Part shown: piece by piece, positions 1 to 10,578 of the stretch
Numbering within the stretch: the first letter of the stretch is position 1
Layout of the letters: each line of letters begins with the position of its first letter
Assembly (NCBI GenBank): GCA_032871835.1
Contig: CM065300.1
Span: 6,529,768 to 6,593,767 of the forward strand
Direction of reading: 5' to 3'
Source of the DNA: Dipteronia dyeriana
Taxonomy: Eukaryota; Streptophyta; Magnoliopsida; Sapindales; Sapindaceae
DNA length: 64,000 bases
Notes under the pieces: model-generated
What the model was told of the DNA's origin: nothing
Seen by the model: the letters and a program-made list of their open reading frames with translations, nothing else
The model's database searches: none
Translations under genes and position numbers: made by a program

Positions 1-498
1 CCAAAGAGATTTCAACTTTGTATAATATGCTGAAACAGAAGTATCTTCTTGCTTAAGTGAAGCAATTGATTGCTTCAATTGGTAAATTTTAGGAGTATTT
101 GACTGAGAAAATCGCTCATGTAAATCCACCCATACTTCATATGCATTGCTTGCATATAAGATACTGCTACGAATATCACTCGTAACAGAATTAAGAATCC
201 ATGAGTTAACGAGATCATTACATCGCTCCCACTGAGTTAACTCGATAGATGAAATGGGTTTCTTGATTGTACCATTAACGAACCCCAATTTATTTTTAGC
301 AGGAAGAGCCATCGTAATGGATCGGCTCCACGTACCGTAGTTATCCCCCGATAGAGGAGGCGTGACAAGCACAGTTGTTGGGTTATCTGAATAGTGAATA
401 AAGAAATAATCATTCGATGAAATTTGTGTTTCAGCAGAATCCAATGAAGATTGAGAAGAAGTTTGAGCAATGGTAGTTGAATTATTGGTTGGAGCCAT
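1..498 (-). CDS. Copia retrotransposon gag, N-terminal part, cut by window edge
   Basis: Reading the minus strand from the ATG at 498-496 gives an uninterrupted frame of 166 codons that runs off the window start. It begins MAPTNNS, has a serine/threonine-rich leader, then the pattern of the plant Copia gag domain (UBN2 / Retrotran_gag_3 type): a 'LSGDNYGTWSRS' block, 'ALPAKNKLGFVNG', 'WERCNDLVNSWILNSV' and 'VWVDLHERFSQSN'. In this family the protein forms the virus-like particle that packages element RNA. A tRNA-type primer site and an LTR start lie just upstream in the expected order. No stop interrupts the part seen; zinc knuckle and pol would lie outside the window. Confidence 0.85.
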   Translation of the reverse strand, partial: MAPTNNSTTIAQTSSQSSLDSAETQISSNDYFFIHYSDNPTTVLVTPPLSGDNYGTWSRSITMALPAKNKLGFVNGTIKKPISSIELTQWERCNDLVNSWILNSVTSDIRSSILYASNAYEVWVDLHERFSQSNTPKIYQLKQSIASLKQEDTSVSAYYTKLKSLW

Positions 499-534
499 GA
501 TGAAGAAGAAGAAAAAAAAAATGATGGATTTAAT

Positions 535-546
535 GCTCTGATACCA
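535..546 (-). other. Primer binding site of the Copia element (initiator-Met tRNA type)
   Basis: On the minus strand this reads TGGTATCAGAGC, the primer site common in plant Copia elements, complementary to the 3' end of initiator methionine tRNA. It directly abuts the LTR boundary (...CTCA|TGG) and lies 36 bases upstream of the gag ATG. Confidence 0.85.
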
Positions 547-860
547 TGAGAAAAACAGAGCGACCTTTGAGAATAATGAAGAGAGATATTTTTGGTGTCT
601 TCTAATAAATCACGAAGACTGATATTTGATTTTATTTATAATGTGATATTTACAATGCTAAGAAGGAAACACAATATTTGGATGTAATTATGTACAAAAA
701 TTAGACATTAACCATGCTAATTTGTCTATCTAAAATCTTGGCAATTAGTCAAGTCAACCAAATCAAATTCTAATTTGTCTTAGCTAAAATCTTGACAATT
801 AATCAATCAATTCAAATTCAAATTCAAATTGTGTCAGGCTTATTCAAATTGTGGCAGGCT
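547..860 (-). mobile_element. 5' LTR of the truncated Copia element (outer end uncertain)
   Basis: The inner LTR boundary is fixed by the primer site: on the minus strand the LTR ends ...TTTTTCTCA. A TATAAATAAAA motif (minus strand, near 625-635) is a plausible LTR promoter. Degenerate repeats of AAATTC and GTGGCAGGCTTATT lie near 820-865. I could not find the outer TG end or a target duplication, so 860 is an estimate. Confidence 0.5.
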
Positions 861-1416
861 TATTAGTTTGGGTAGATTTGGTTGTCGTAAGAAGAGAAGA
901 AATTGATTGATGTTTGGATTTGATGATGAAGGTTAAAGTGAAGTGTTGCTTATAATTTGGGTTACGAAGGTTTCTGGAAAAAAAAAAATCATCCAATACA
1001 ATGTAAACCCGCCTCTCAGCTATGTATTAGATAATACGATTGGAGGTGTATTAGGTGCCACTATTCACATTAGTCAGTCCAATATAGAGGTACCAGCCAA
1101 ACACTGGCTCTAATACAATACTATATAGACAAACAAATATGCCCTAAATCTCTAATGAGATTATCGCTGGTTTTTAATAAAATTTTGAATTTGTTAGTAA
1201 TTGTATGTAATATAAGTTCTATTTTTGTGATACAATTTTTCTATTCGTTTATATAAAAACTTTTAAAAAATGCATAGATGGATAAATAGATACTATAAAA
1301 AATATGGATAATGACGGACATCTAACACTTTTGTCCATCATTTACATACAACTTGATGTAGCAGTTGACATGATATTTCCTTGTCAGCTATCACATCACC
1401 ACAGTATCACATTTAA

Positions 1417-1452
<36 letters not shown>

Positions 1453-1639
1453 GTACTAGATTTAAGGAATACAAATTATTATTATTTTTAATTCAATTCA
1501 TTTGGTGTGATGATGTGGCAGCTGATAAAGAAGAGTCATGTCGGCTGCCACATTAAGTTGGATGTAAATGATGAATAAAAGTATTGGATATCTATCATTA
1601 TCCAATATATATATATATATGATAATGTAAAATTTTATT
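861..1639. other. Intergenic, no gene seen
   Basis: AT-rich DNA with a (TA)n run near 1423-1449. The sequences near 1310-1385 (TCCATCATTTACATACAACTTGATG) and 1500-1600 (the same words in inverted order around a TA run) form a loose inverted repeat, so a small degenerate MITE is possible. No coding sequence or RNA gene is apparent. Confidence 0.5.
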
Positions 1640-1935
1640 TCATATAATGTAATAATTGCCATTAAATTAATTATTTGTTAAGAAAATAATATTGATTATT
1701 TTGACCGGGTATAACCACCTTAAATGGATGATGGTTAAATATCGTCAACATTTCATGATGTTTTTGTATGATGGAAATTTATCAAAAAACGTTACGACTT
1801 TATGACGTTATTTAAATCGTCATAAATTAGTTCTCAACGCTGCATTCAATATTTCAATGACACTTTTAAATCGTCGTAAAATAATGTTTTTGACTCTTTA
1901 AACATTATTAAAAATCCATTGTTCTCTAGCAGTGA
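1640..1935. mobile_element. Possible CACTA (En/Spm) element end
   Basis: The right edge, read on the minus strand, starts CACTGCTAGAGAACAATGG, which resembles CACTA-superfamily termini. Inside it are repeated, partly inverted motifs of the type TAAATCGTCGTAAAA and TTTAAATCGTCATAAA, as in the subterminal repeats of plant CACTA elements. The left end and a 3-bp target duplication were not identified, so this may be only one end of a relic. Confidence 0.4.
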
Positions 1936-1948
1936 TGTTAGTTCATTA

Positions 1949-3041
1949 AGGGTACGTTTGGTACGTGGGACAAGACAAGACAACGTGAGACAGTTTGTTC
2001 TTATCTCATGTTTGGTTTGTCCTTAGCATGAGACAGGACATGATGAGATAAGGTGGGACAAAAGTCATAAAAACTTGTCACACCCAAGACCCTAGGACAA
2101 CTTATCCCATGACATGGGACAAGTGATAAAAAGACCAATTTACCTTTTAAATTTTTAAACAATTACAATCATGTCCAATAAATTATATATTATATTATTA
2201 TATTATATAATAATAATAATATTTAATAAATAATATATATATATTATATATATTAATAATACATGTTAATTTATATATATATATATATGTTATATATATT
2301 GTTTTAATATATATATATATATATTCTATAAAATATTATTATTATAATATATATATATATATATATTATAATAATAATATCTTCTAGATTCTCAAGACCA
2401 GGCTGACACGTGACCCTGTTCCATCTGTGGGGCCCTCAACTCTGACGACGAATATCACGCCACCTGTAATCTCAACAGCCCGTAGTATCTTCGTCATCCC
2501 TATCTGTATAATTATTAGTGCGTTTGCCTTCTCAGGGATTTGAATCTTCACAACTGTTTCAAAATTCAACTTCAAATAATAGGAGTTTCTATGATGCCGA
2601 ATTCCTATATGGCAACACTGCACCACCAGATTGCTTACAGGCTCCAAGATCATGCTCTTGATCTTCCCATCCCTGGACATACTGAAGATACCAGAAGCCG
2701 TATGATGCTTGGAGGGGAAAGACGATGGCATGATGATGGAGGACCGATAACACCAAAGGAACCATAAAACCTGGTCGGAATAATAGTAAAAGGGTGGAGA
2801 TATAAATATTATTTAATAATTAATATATAATATTATAGTCTATGTTGTTATATATATAAGAGGGGTACTCTGGTCATTTGAATCTTTTGTTCCGTACTAT
2901 CCCAGTTATATAAAACGTATAACAATACAGTTTATAGTTCTATCCAGACCTTTCAAACACAACATAGAATAACATGTCAAGTCATGTCCTGTCCTATCCA
3001 GTCTCACATTATCTTGTCTCATCTCCGTACCAAACGTATCA
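1949..3041. mobile_element. PIF/Harbinger-like non-autonomous element with exon-like cargo
   Basis: The ends are inverted repeats: left GGTACGTTTGGTACG, right (complement) GATACGTTTGGTACG, followed on both sides by related GAGACAAGA..GTGAGAC words. Flanking TTA at 1946-1948 and TAA at 3042-3044 fit the 3-bp duplication of PIF/Harbinger elements. Inside, 2150-2385 is nearly pure A/T, whereas 2385-2770 is clearly richer in G+C and open in both directions (115 codons on minus, 75 on plus). I do not recognise the encoded sequence; it looks like a host exon fragment picked up by the element. No transposase is visible. Confidence 0.55.
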
Positions 3042-3044
3042 TAA

Positions 3045-3481
3045 ACAATTAATCAATTGTTGATGACTCGAGATTAAGACTTAGCAACGACCAAATCAAA
3101 GCGTTGACAAAACCCTATGGAGAGAGAGCTTTGAGGATTATGCTTCTTCAACCAAATTATTAATTTCTATTTTGACTTAATTAGATATGACGACATAGCT
3201 ATGCTAACCAGCAAATCGGCAACCAAATTCTGTACAAAAATGATGACATGTATATAATATAATTTAACTATATATGCTTCTAATATATAAGTCCACACAT
3301 ATGTAACAAAAATGTTGGCATAATAATTATATTATATAAAAGAACATATTTTGGTATTTTTTTTTTTGGATGGATGCAAACATGCAATGAGTATTTTATA
3401 TTTATATATATATAATGGAAGCTCGGGCCATTGAGGAATCAACGAAGGCTAGTGGAGTTAAAGGAAGAAACGACCCTTGAA
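3045..3481. other. Intergenic, no gene seen
   Basis: AT-rich sequence between two transposable elements, with a short poly-T and TA-rich stretch. Nothing coding or structured was seen. Confidence 0.5.
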
Positions 3482-3490
3482 TTATTAAAA

Positions 3491-4616
3491 GGGATATTGC
3501 TATTCCCCTAGTTTAGTTTGATATATTATTAACTTTACCCCTTTAGTTTTAAAAATGGTTAGTTTTTCCTTGAAAATCAAAGTATTCAAATATTTACCCC
3601 CTGCCGTTAGGATTTCCGTTAAATAGTAGTTTGACTTTTAAACACCAAGGAGAAAGTACGTTTTTGCCCTTAATAATAAGGTTGATTTCTTATTAATAAT
3701 CCCTAAGATCAACATCAACTCTAAGAACCCAGAAAACCAACAATATTTTAAAATTTTAAATCAAATCTAATAAAAACAATCCTCTTCTTCTTTTCATCCA
3801 ATCCGAAAACCACCAAACCAAAATCCAGAAACCAACATCATCAACACAAACCACCACCATCATCACCAACAGCAAACCAAGAAACACCACACAAGATTCA
3901 GACCACCATCATCAGTTCATCACCAACAGACCCAGAACCAGGACCACCACCAAACCCTTATTCAGACCACCATTGCCACCACCACTACAAGACCCAAAAT
4001 CGAACCAGACCACCGTATCACTAAACCCAGAACTAAATAAAACCTCTACTACACCAAATAATAATAATAAAAAGAATTGGATTCAACTAAAACACCCACC
4101 AAATAACGAATTGAAAAAATTGAAAAGCTTTTCCTCAGCTTTTTATCAACCTATTGTTGAAAAAAATTGAAAAGCTTATTATTAACTTGGTCTTTTCTTT
4201 TTAATTTGTCTTTAATTTTTTTAATTTTTTTCCTTTTTTCCTTTTTTCCTTTTTTCCTTTTTTTCCTTTTTGTTCTCTTCAATTTTTTACTTTTTTATTA
4301 GTAAAACATTTTTTAATCTCCACCGTCCATCTCAAAGATGGACGGTGGATATCCATTCAAGTTAAAATATATTTTTTGATTAAATTTTTCTTTATCAAAC
4401 GTATATATTATTTATTCAAAATTAAATAGAAAATAAAGAGAGGTACAATATTGCCCTTGATGTTTAACGGGCAAACTACTATTTAACGAAAATCCTAATG
4501 GCAGGGGATAAATCTTCGAATACTTTGATTGTTAAGGGGAAGACCAACCATTTTTAAAACTAATGGAACAAAGTTACTAATAGGTCAAACTATAGGGGGA
4601 AAATTGATAATATCCC
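3491..4616. mobile_element. Mutator-like element (MULE-MITE) with long terminal inverted repeats
   Basis: A perfect 9-bp direct repeat TTATTAAAA flanks the element (3482-3490 and 4617-4625), the duplication length of Mutator-like elements. The ends start GGGATATT in inverted orientation, and the inverted repeats run about 170 bases each with good similarity (shared words: CTGCCGTTAGGAT, GTTAAATAGTAGTTTG, TTTAAAAATGGTTAG). The interior has a CA-rich, proline/histidine-like stretch (3790-4060), a poly-T/TTTTTCC tract (4220-4270), and a perfect hairpin at 4319-4349 (14-bp stem, 3-base loop). No transposase was seen, so it would need one in trans. Confidence 0.75.
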
Positions 4617-4625
4617 TTATTAAAA

Positions 4626-7211
4626 CAAAATTGTAATTATAATACGCTCTTCTTAAAGTTGTAAATATAATATAATATAATATGATATAATATTTAGGGT
4701 TTTGCACGGGTCTTTTTACGGTCTCGATTTAATAATGTAGTTAGTAATTTAGTATATATTGACTTGCTCATGATTGCTTTTAAGGTTATTGTGTTTAGAG
4801 AGAGAATATTAACCACGAAAATTGATTTAAATTTTCAATTTTAATAATTAGGAGGTGGTGATCAAAATAATGAAATATCAAAACAATGGCCCTCCAGCTC
4901 TCCTGCTTTTGTTGGTTGATGTGAAGTTATATATAAACCACTTTGGTTTCAACTTTCAACTTTCAACAAGCACGTGCATTACACACAGGAGATTGATCAT
5001 GATCACATGATCATTATCGTGATGATGATGATGTGATGGAGAGAAGATGATGATCATCATGAGATGATTATATAATTGATTTGATTTTCATCATCATCAC
5101 AACTTCACAAGTAGTGTACTATTATACCTTTTAAATGGAGGCTAGGCATGCACTTAACTGATTGTTAATGGAATTAAAGTAAAGCTCTCACAATGATCCG
5201 GTTTATGAAATGATCGATTAGATTTGAAGGCGGATGATGAGTTACATAACATTATCAAAAATGTTGAAAATGGAACGTAATGATCAAAGGGGAGGAGAAT
5301 TTTTTAGGTATTTTGTTCGATAATTATAAGATATATGATTTTCATACTTTTTTTATATATATTAAATTCATTCTGTAACATTATAAAGTATTAAATTTTT
5401 TATTTAAAACAGTGTAACCTACACGTTTTTTCAAAAATAATCATTTCCATATGTATATTACATAACATATTTGATCTCATGTGAAAAAAAAATGGAAATT
5501 ATCCACATCCAAATCTATACTCTTTCCCTTCATGTACTAAACAAAAATAATTAATAAAGTGGTGGAAGTCCTTTCGATCATTCATGATAAATCTCTAAGT
5601 GGCACTTCCATTTCAAATGATGATTATAAGTTAAATTTTAAAGCAACTTTTTTTTTTGGGTGTGAACCCACACGCACGCTCCACCCATCACCATCACTAG
5701 AAAAGAATTGCTAAATATGTACAATCTCTCCTCCATCATCAGATCACTTCGAACTCATGAATAAGCCTGATATGATTTCAAGACTTGATGGTTGCTTTCT
5801 TTTGGCTTCTATCAATCATATCTTTTACATAAATTATTTGTCAACTTGGTACCTTAGATAATGTTATATATATGACTTGCTAATCATTGTGATCATGGTA
5901 ACCCATAATATAAATCATCTCCATTTGATTTGAAAATTCAAAGCCAAAAATATCAGTGGGGACGCGTGTAAATAATAAGTTAGTTCGAATAAATTTATAT
6001 ATATTTTTGACACACCCACCATCTTTGAAAACATGTTAAAGTTTCATGCGTGCAGCCAGTGAGTGCTCCAGGTATCCAGAACTACTACTATATTTCTTCA
6101 TGGTGCTCTCCACCTATAAAGTAATCTCCCTGATGTTATGGGAGTAAAATTCAAATCGTTCATAAAGTGTTTGATTTCAACAGGTTTTACCGGATCTTTA
6201 ATCCGTTTGATGTTAGATTTCTATGAAAAGAACTCGTCTGGAGAACAAGATGTAATCATCATTTTTGTTTTCTAGGTTAACTACGATGGTTGTTATAAAC
6301 TATAAAGTGAGAAAACATGAAGAAGATCAGAATTAGAAGAAGGTCAACAAAAAGAATATCTTTAACATTGAAAAATAATAATTATCTATTGATAATGAAA
6401 AAATATTAACTTAATATATGATTGGTATGGTCACTCACTCACTGCCTCCACTAGTTCAAATAACACTTTCAGCTGATTTTTTTTTTGTTAGATATACCAA
6501 TCCCACAATACAAAGACTACTATTGACCAGTTATATAGTCAATCAAGTTATTTTTTTTTTTATCCTAGGATCCTTATTGAAAACGCACCGTCGTTAATAT
6601 TGAATTGATAAATATTTATTCTCTTACTTTTCAAGTTCGATCATATGATTCCTAAGCTACTATTTTTGGTAACCCACTGTTACCGGCTAAAATTGAAGTT
6701 AACAATTCAACATCATCTTCATATAAATTTGAGATAGTTAGATTCTTAATTAACAATTTAATAATATTGTTTTATCTAAATTAATTTGGTATATAAATTC
6801 GGTGTCCAAATGATGTGGCAACACTCTAATCTATTCACTTTGTATGAATTAAATTAATGAATTAGATTGTTGTAACGTCATTTGAATACTATATTTAATA
6901 TCAGATTTAGTTAAAGTAGTAAATTTGATTAAAATATCATTACTCCTATTATTTAGGTATGAAACCAGAAAAAGGAAAATTCTTTCTTTGCCCACTGTTT
7001 TCTTGAAAAACAACTAGCTCTAGCTAGCCCACCCAAAATTGTTGGTAATGAGGTACAATATTTATTTTTAAAAAAATAATGTTGATAATTAATTACTTCA
7101 TTAAGACACGTAAAACCAAATTAAGCAGAATTATTAGTTGTTTTTTTAAGAAACAAATTGACTCAGGCCTTGCTAGTTGGAACCCATCTCCATAATATAA
7201 GACATTAAATT
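4626..7211. other. Intergenic, no gene seen
   Basis: AT-rich DNA with scattered poly-A/T runs, a GATGATGATG microsatellite with a matching inverted CATCATCATC block near 5020-5100, and no frame with recognisable protein similarity. No RNA gene was found by eye. Confidence 0.5.
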
Positions 7212-8518
7212 GTGATTCATATAAAAATCCAACAAAATTTCATATATATATATATATCATTTCCCTTGAACAATGGGATGGTGACCCCAATTCTAATAGA
7301 AATTTCATTAGAATTTTCCATGTATCTGACTTTTCCTACTGGGATTATATTGATGCATGGACTAAATTCCTTTACGGACAAAACCCAGGAAATTCCCTTT
7401 CCTGGTTTATCTATTTTGACAAAAAAAAATAAAAGTTGCCTACCAATTTGGTTTCTTGAATGGTGAGATAAATTTGAACCTATCACTGAATTTTTACCAG
7501 CTCAGGTTAAGGAAAGCTATTCTTTTTGGACTGCTAACCTTAACAAACCTTATGATTGGGAAATTTTCCCAGACTTATTCTTATTTTTTGTAAACTTCAA
7601 TTTAGTCACATGTGTAGGATCTTCTGGTCTGGGCCTTGGTCTTCTTCTTCTTCTTCTTCATCTAATATTCTTCTTCATCTAATAATGTATTAGATGAAGA
7701 AGAAGAAGACCTAGACCATTATTAGATGAAGAAGTAGAAGACCTAGACCCAGACCAGAAGATCCTACACATGTGACCCATATCCAGAAAACCCCAGAACA
7801 AATAGCCAACTCTTTATTAATTGTTTTAAGAGACAAAAGAATTACAGATTATAAAGAATCCATTCTTGGAATGGCTGAAACTTCTTTAACTTATGGACCT
7901 ATTTATTTCCAAGTTTACCCAAATTTTACCATTGCCTTAAATACGGATGAACATAAAGAAAAATGTTTAGTTATTGATATTCAAACTCATAATTATAAAT
8001 TCCTTGAAAAATCAAGCCCTTATAAGTTGGTTTAGAGGGTCCATTATCGTGTTTTAACCTCTGGACTTCTACCTAGTTATATACCCCCTTCTGTTCCAGC
8101 TGGACAAACTATTTGTTTCAATGCATCCCCTTTAGTTAATGTTCTTGTTCCTGTACCAGTCAAATGGGAAAACATTAAGTTTCCAGACGACTGGGTCAAA
8201 GAAAAAGTTGACCAACCCACATATAAACCACCTATGAGGAACCTTCATGATTGTATTACTGAGCAAGATGGAACCCTTAGAATATCATTTAGAATGGGTC
8301 TGTCTCTTAGAGATAGTGACAGTAATCATTCCAGGTCCTTTAACGACTTCCAGTTAGCTAGAAATTCTCTTTCCAGCTTATCTAGACAAAATATTTTGGC
8401 CGGTATCCCATATAAAATAATTTTATACATGCCCAAAAAAAAAGATTTTTCTTATATTTCTAATCAGGCTAAGTATGTTATTAAGTGGTCCCAACACATT
8501 GTCCTATTATTTTATTAA
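7212..8518 (+). mobile_element. Endogenous caulimovirid (pararetrovirus) fragment, decayed
   Basis: Three collinear open stretches (about 7262-7604, 7777-8032, 8036-8518) resemble the ORF1 region of plant pararetroviruses, including a 30K-type movement-protein core, most like florendovirus/petuvirus relatives found integrated in many plant genomes. Breaks seen: an in-frame TGA at 7464-7466 where tryptophan is expected, a 172-bp palindrome at 7605-7776, a TAG at 8033-8035 where tyrosine is expected, and loss of frame after about 8410. No protease, reverse transcriptase or RNase H follows. It is a non-functional genomic relic. The family call is from pattern memory and needs a profile search. 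Confidence 0.6.
7605..7776. repeat. 172-bp palindrome (fold-back) inside the viral relic
   Basis: The outer 28 bases of each arm (starting GTCACATGTGTAGGATC) are perfect inverted copies, and the similarity continues through TCTTC-rich arms almost to the centre near 7690, about 80 bases per arm. Upstream and downstream viral frames would meet across it. It could be a small fold-back transposon or a local inverted duplication; no clear target duplication separates these. Confidence 0.8.
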
Positions 8519-8930
8519 GAGCCAAACTTAAGTCAGCTGAACCCTTTGACCTAGCCCTAAATTACAATCATAGGTCACTATGCTGTAATAGTGGGCCCTC
8601 ATAATTATTTTTATTATTTTAATAGAAGACATATTTGACCAGCTTCGTCTTAGTGTAGATATCCATTTATTTTCTAAACTGATAACGTAGTATGTTCGTT
8701 TCACTGGAATTATGGAAACTGCTGTATCAATATATGATGATGATGATGATGATCTTAATCAGTTGATTCATCCTAGAGTTGTAGAGGTAAGAGAGTCCAT
8801 ATATGTCTGTAAGAAATCTACAGTATGTGTCTTTATTTAGATTCCAAATCACAAAAAGTTTTCTTCTTTTTTTTTCTTCACAAAAAGTTTTTACCACTAA
8901 CTATTAGAATAACCTGCTGTGTCTTGTTTA
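8519..8930. other. Intergenic between viral relic and IPT gene
   Basis: No gene was seen. A (GAT)n microsatellite lies at about 8732-8752. The latter part may belong to the IPT promoter. Confidence 0.5.
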
Positions 8931-8931
8931 T

Positions 8932-8935
<4 letters not shown>

Positions 8936-8962
<27 letters not shown>

Positions 8963-9479
8963 CTTCATGTCACCATAATCATTCTCTCACACAAACCCAC
9001 AAAATTCTCTCTTCACAGTTCACACATACAACACAACACAAGTGCATCCCCAATCCTTTATTCGCCAATTCTTTCAAAAAAAATCCACTGTACGTACACA
9101 TACGTACGTATAATTACATAGCTATACATAGGACTAGGAGAGACAACTATTGTAAGCACAAAAAAAAAAGTACTAGCTTCTCACACAGCTTAGCTTACAA
9201 CACCCATTTCAGACAACTTTTGCAGCACAGCACAACCAGATACATAGATAGAGAGAGAGAGAGAGAGAGAGAACGTGCACGGAGCATTTTTTTCCTCCAC
9301 AGGTCGCCGCATATATTTGATATTAAAGGTAACTAATATTTGTGGTCCATGCAAAAACTATATATATATGGGGTTATTTGTAATTTTTGTACATATAAGT
9401 TATAACATGTTATTAATTACATGATTATTTTCGATAAACTAACTTACAAATGTTTTTTTTTTTTGTACCAGGTTTTAAT
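8936..9479 (+). promoter_or_regulatory. Probable promoter/5' UTR of the IPT gene with a leader intron
   Basis: A long TA run (8938-8962) could serve as TATA region and is followed by a CT/CA-rich, leader-like stretch (8980-9110). A (GA)n tract lies at 9251-9272. A donor TTAAAG|GTAACT (intron starts 9329) and an acceptor TTTTTTTTTTGTACCAG (ends 9471) bound a candidate 143-bp intron in the 5' UTR; the exon resumes eight bases before the ATG. The transcription start is not determined. Splice sites fit plant consensus; transcript data would settle it. Confidence 0.5.
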
Positions 9480-10451
9480 ATGAAGCTATCCATGTCGTGT
9501 GTCTGCAGACAAGCCGTACAGCCTCCTGTGAACTTCCAGGGTTCTCAGGGGAATATAAACTTGGAACCTTTTTTTCGCCGAAGAGATAAGGTGGTCTTCG
9601 TAATGGGGGCAACCGGAACCGGTAAGTCCCGACTCGCAATTGATCTCGCCACCCGTTTCTCCGCCGAGATTGTCAACTCCGACAAGATTCAGGTCTTCAA
9701 AGGTCTTGACATACTCACCAATAAAGTCACTGAAGAAGAGTGTAAAGGCATCCCCCACCACTTGCTCGGCGTAGTAGAACCCGGTTCAAATTTTACGGCG
9801 AAGGACTTCCGGAACCACGCATCTTTAGCCGTTGAATCCATCGTCAGCCGTGACCGAATTCCGATCATCGCCGGTGGGTCCAATTCTTACATTAACGCTC
9901 TTGTCAATGGTGTTGACTCTGATTTCCAATTGAGGTACGAGTGTTGTTTTCTTTGGGTTGATGTATCATTACCGGTGCTCTATTCCTTTGTTTCGGAGCG
10001 GGTTGACCGTATGATCCAGATGGGTTTGGTAGATGAAGTCAGGCAAATATTCGACCCGGAAGCTGATTATTCGAGAGGAATCAGACGCGCGATTGGTGTT
10101 CCAGAGCTAGACCAATATCTACGCGCTGAAGGGATAGTTGACGAGAGGACACGTGTCAAGTATCTGGAGGCTGCGATTGATAAAATAAAGGACAACACGT
10201 GTAAGCTTGCCTGTCGTCAGTATCAAAAGATCAACAAGTTCTACAACATCTGGAGATGGAATTGGCATACGCACCGCATCGACGCCTCGGAGGTGTTTCT
10301 AAAACGCGGCCACCGCAACGCCGACGAAGTTTGGGAGGAGGTGGTGGCCAGGAGCACAACCAAGATCGTCCGACAATTCCTCAACAACGAAGATCGCGTG
10401 GCCACCACCATTAACGCCACACCTCTCCCCATTGCCGCCGCCTCCCGCTAG
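9480..10451 (+). CDS. IPT5: Adenylate isopentenyltransferase (cytokinin synthesis), IPT5-like
   Basis: Single-exon gene of 323 codons. The family transfers a dimethylallyl group to ATP/ADP, the first committed step of isopentenyladenine-type cytokinin synthesis, usually in plastids. Visible features: P-loop GATGTGKS at residues 43-50, the downstream 'EIVNSDKIQV' block, 'PHHLLG', 'IIAGGSNSYI', 'FLWVDVSLPVL', 'RGIRRAIGVPE' and 'ACRQYQKI', in the order of plant IPTs. Length and the C-terminus (ending AAASR, with no CaaX farnesylation box as in IPT3) point to the IPT5 branch. The ATG at 9480 is chosen because the 10 codons before it lie across the splice acceptor. The basic, Cys-containing N-terminus could act as a transit peptide. 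GC content is higher than the flanks, as for a real exon. Confidence 0.93.
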   Translation: MKLSMSCVCRQAVQPPVNFQGSQGNINLEPFFRRRDKVVFVMGATGTGKSRLAIDLATRFSAEIVNSDKIQVFKGLDILTNKVTEEECKGIPHHLLGVVEPGSNFTAKDFRNHASLAVESIVSRDRIPIIAGGSNSYINALVNGVDSDFQLRYECCFLWVDVSLPVLYSFVSERVDRMIQMGLVDEVRQIFDPEADYSRGIRRAIGVPELDQYLRAEGIVDERTRVKYLEAAIDKIKDNTCKLACRQYQKINKFYNIWRWNWHTHRIDASEVFLKRGHRNADEVWEEVVARSTTKIVRQFLNNEDRVATTINATPLPIAAASR

Positions 10452-10535
10452 AGGTAATCAATGATCACATCATGTGATACTGCCACGTGGCAAGTTTTTT
10501 GCTGCTCTACTTTTTTCCATTTTTTTTTTGTGTAC

Positions 10536-10578
<43 letters not shown>

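Noticed and set aside
2384..2731. 115-codon minus-strand frame as a stand-alone gene
   Set aside because: It lies inside a terminal-inverted-repeat element without promoter or intron signals; treated as possible captured cargo instead.
9486..9761. 91-codon minus-strand frame
   Set aside because: Antisense shadow of the IPT gene; GC-rich coding sequence gives open frames on the other strand.
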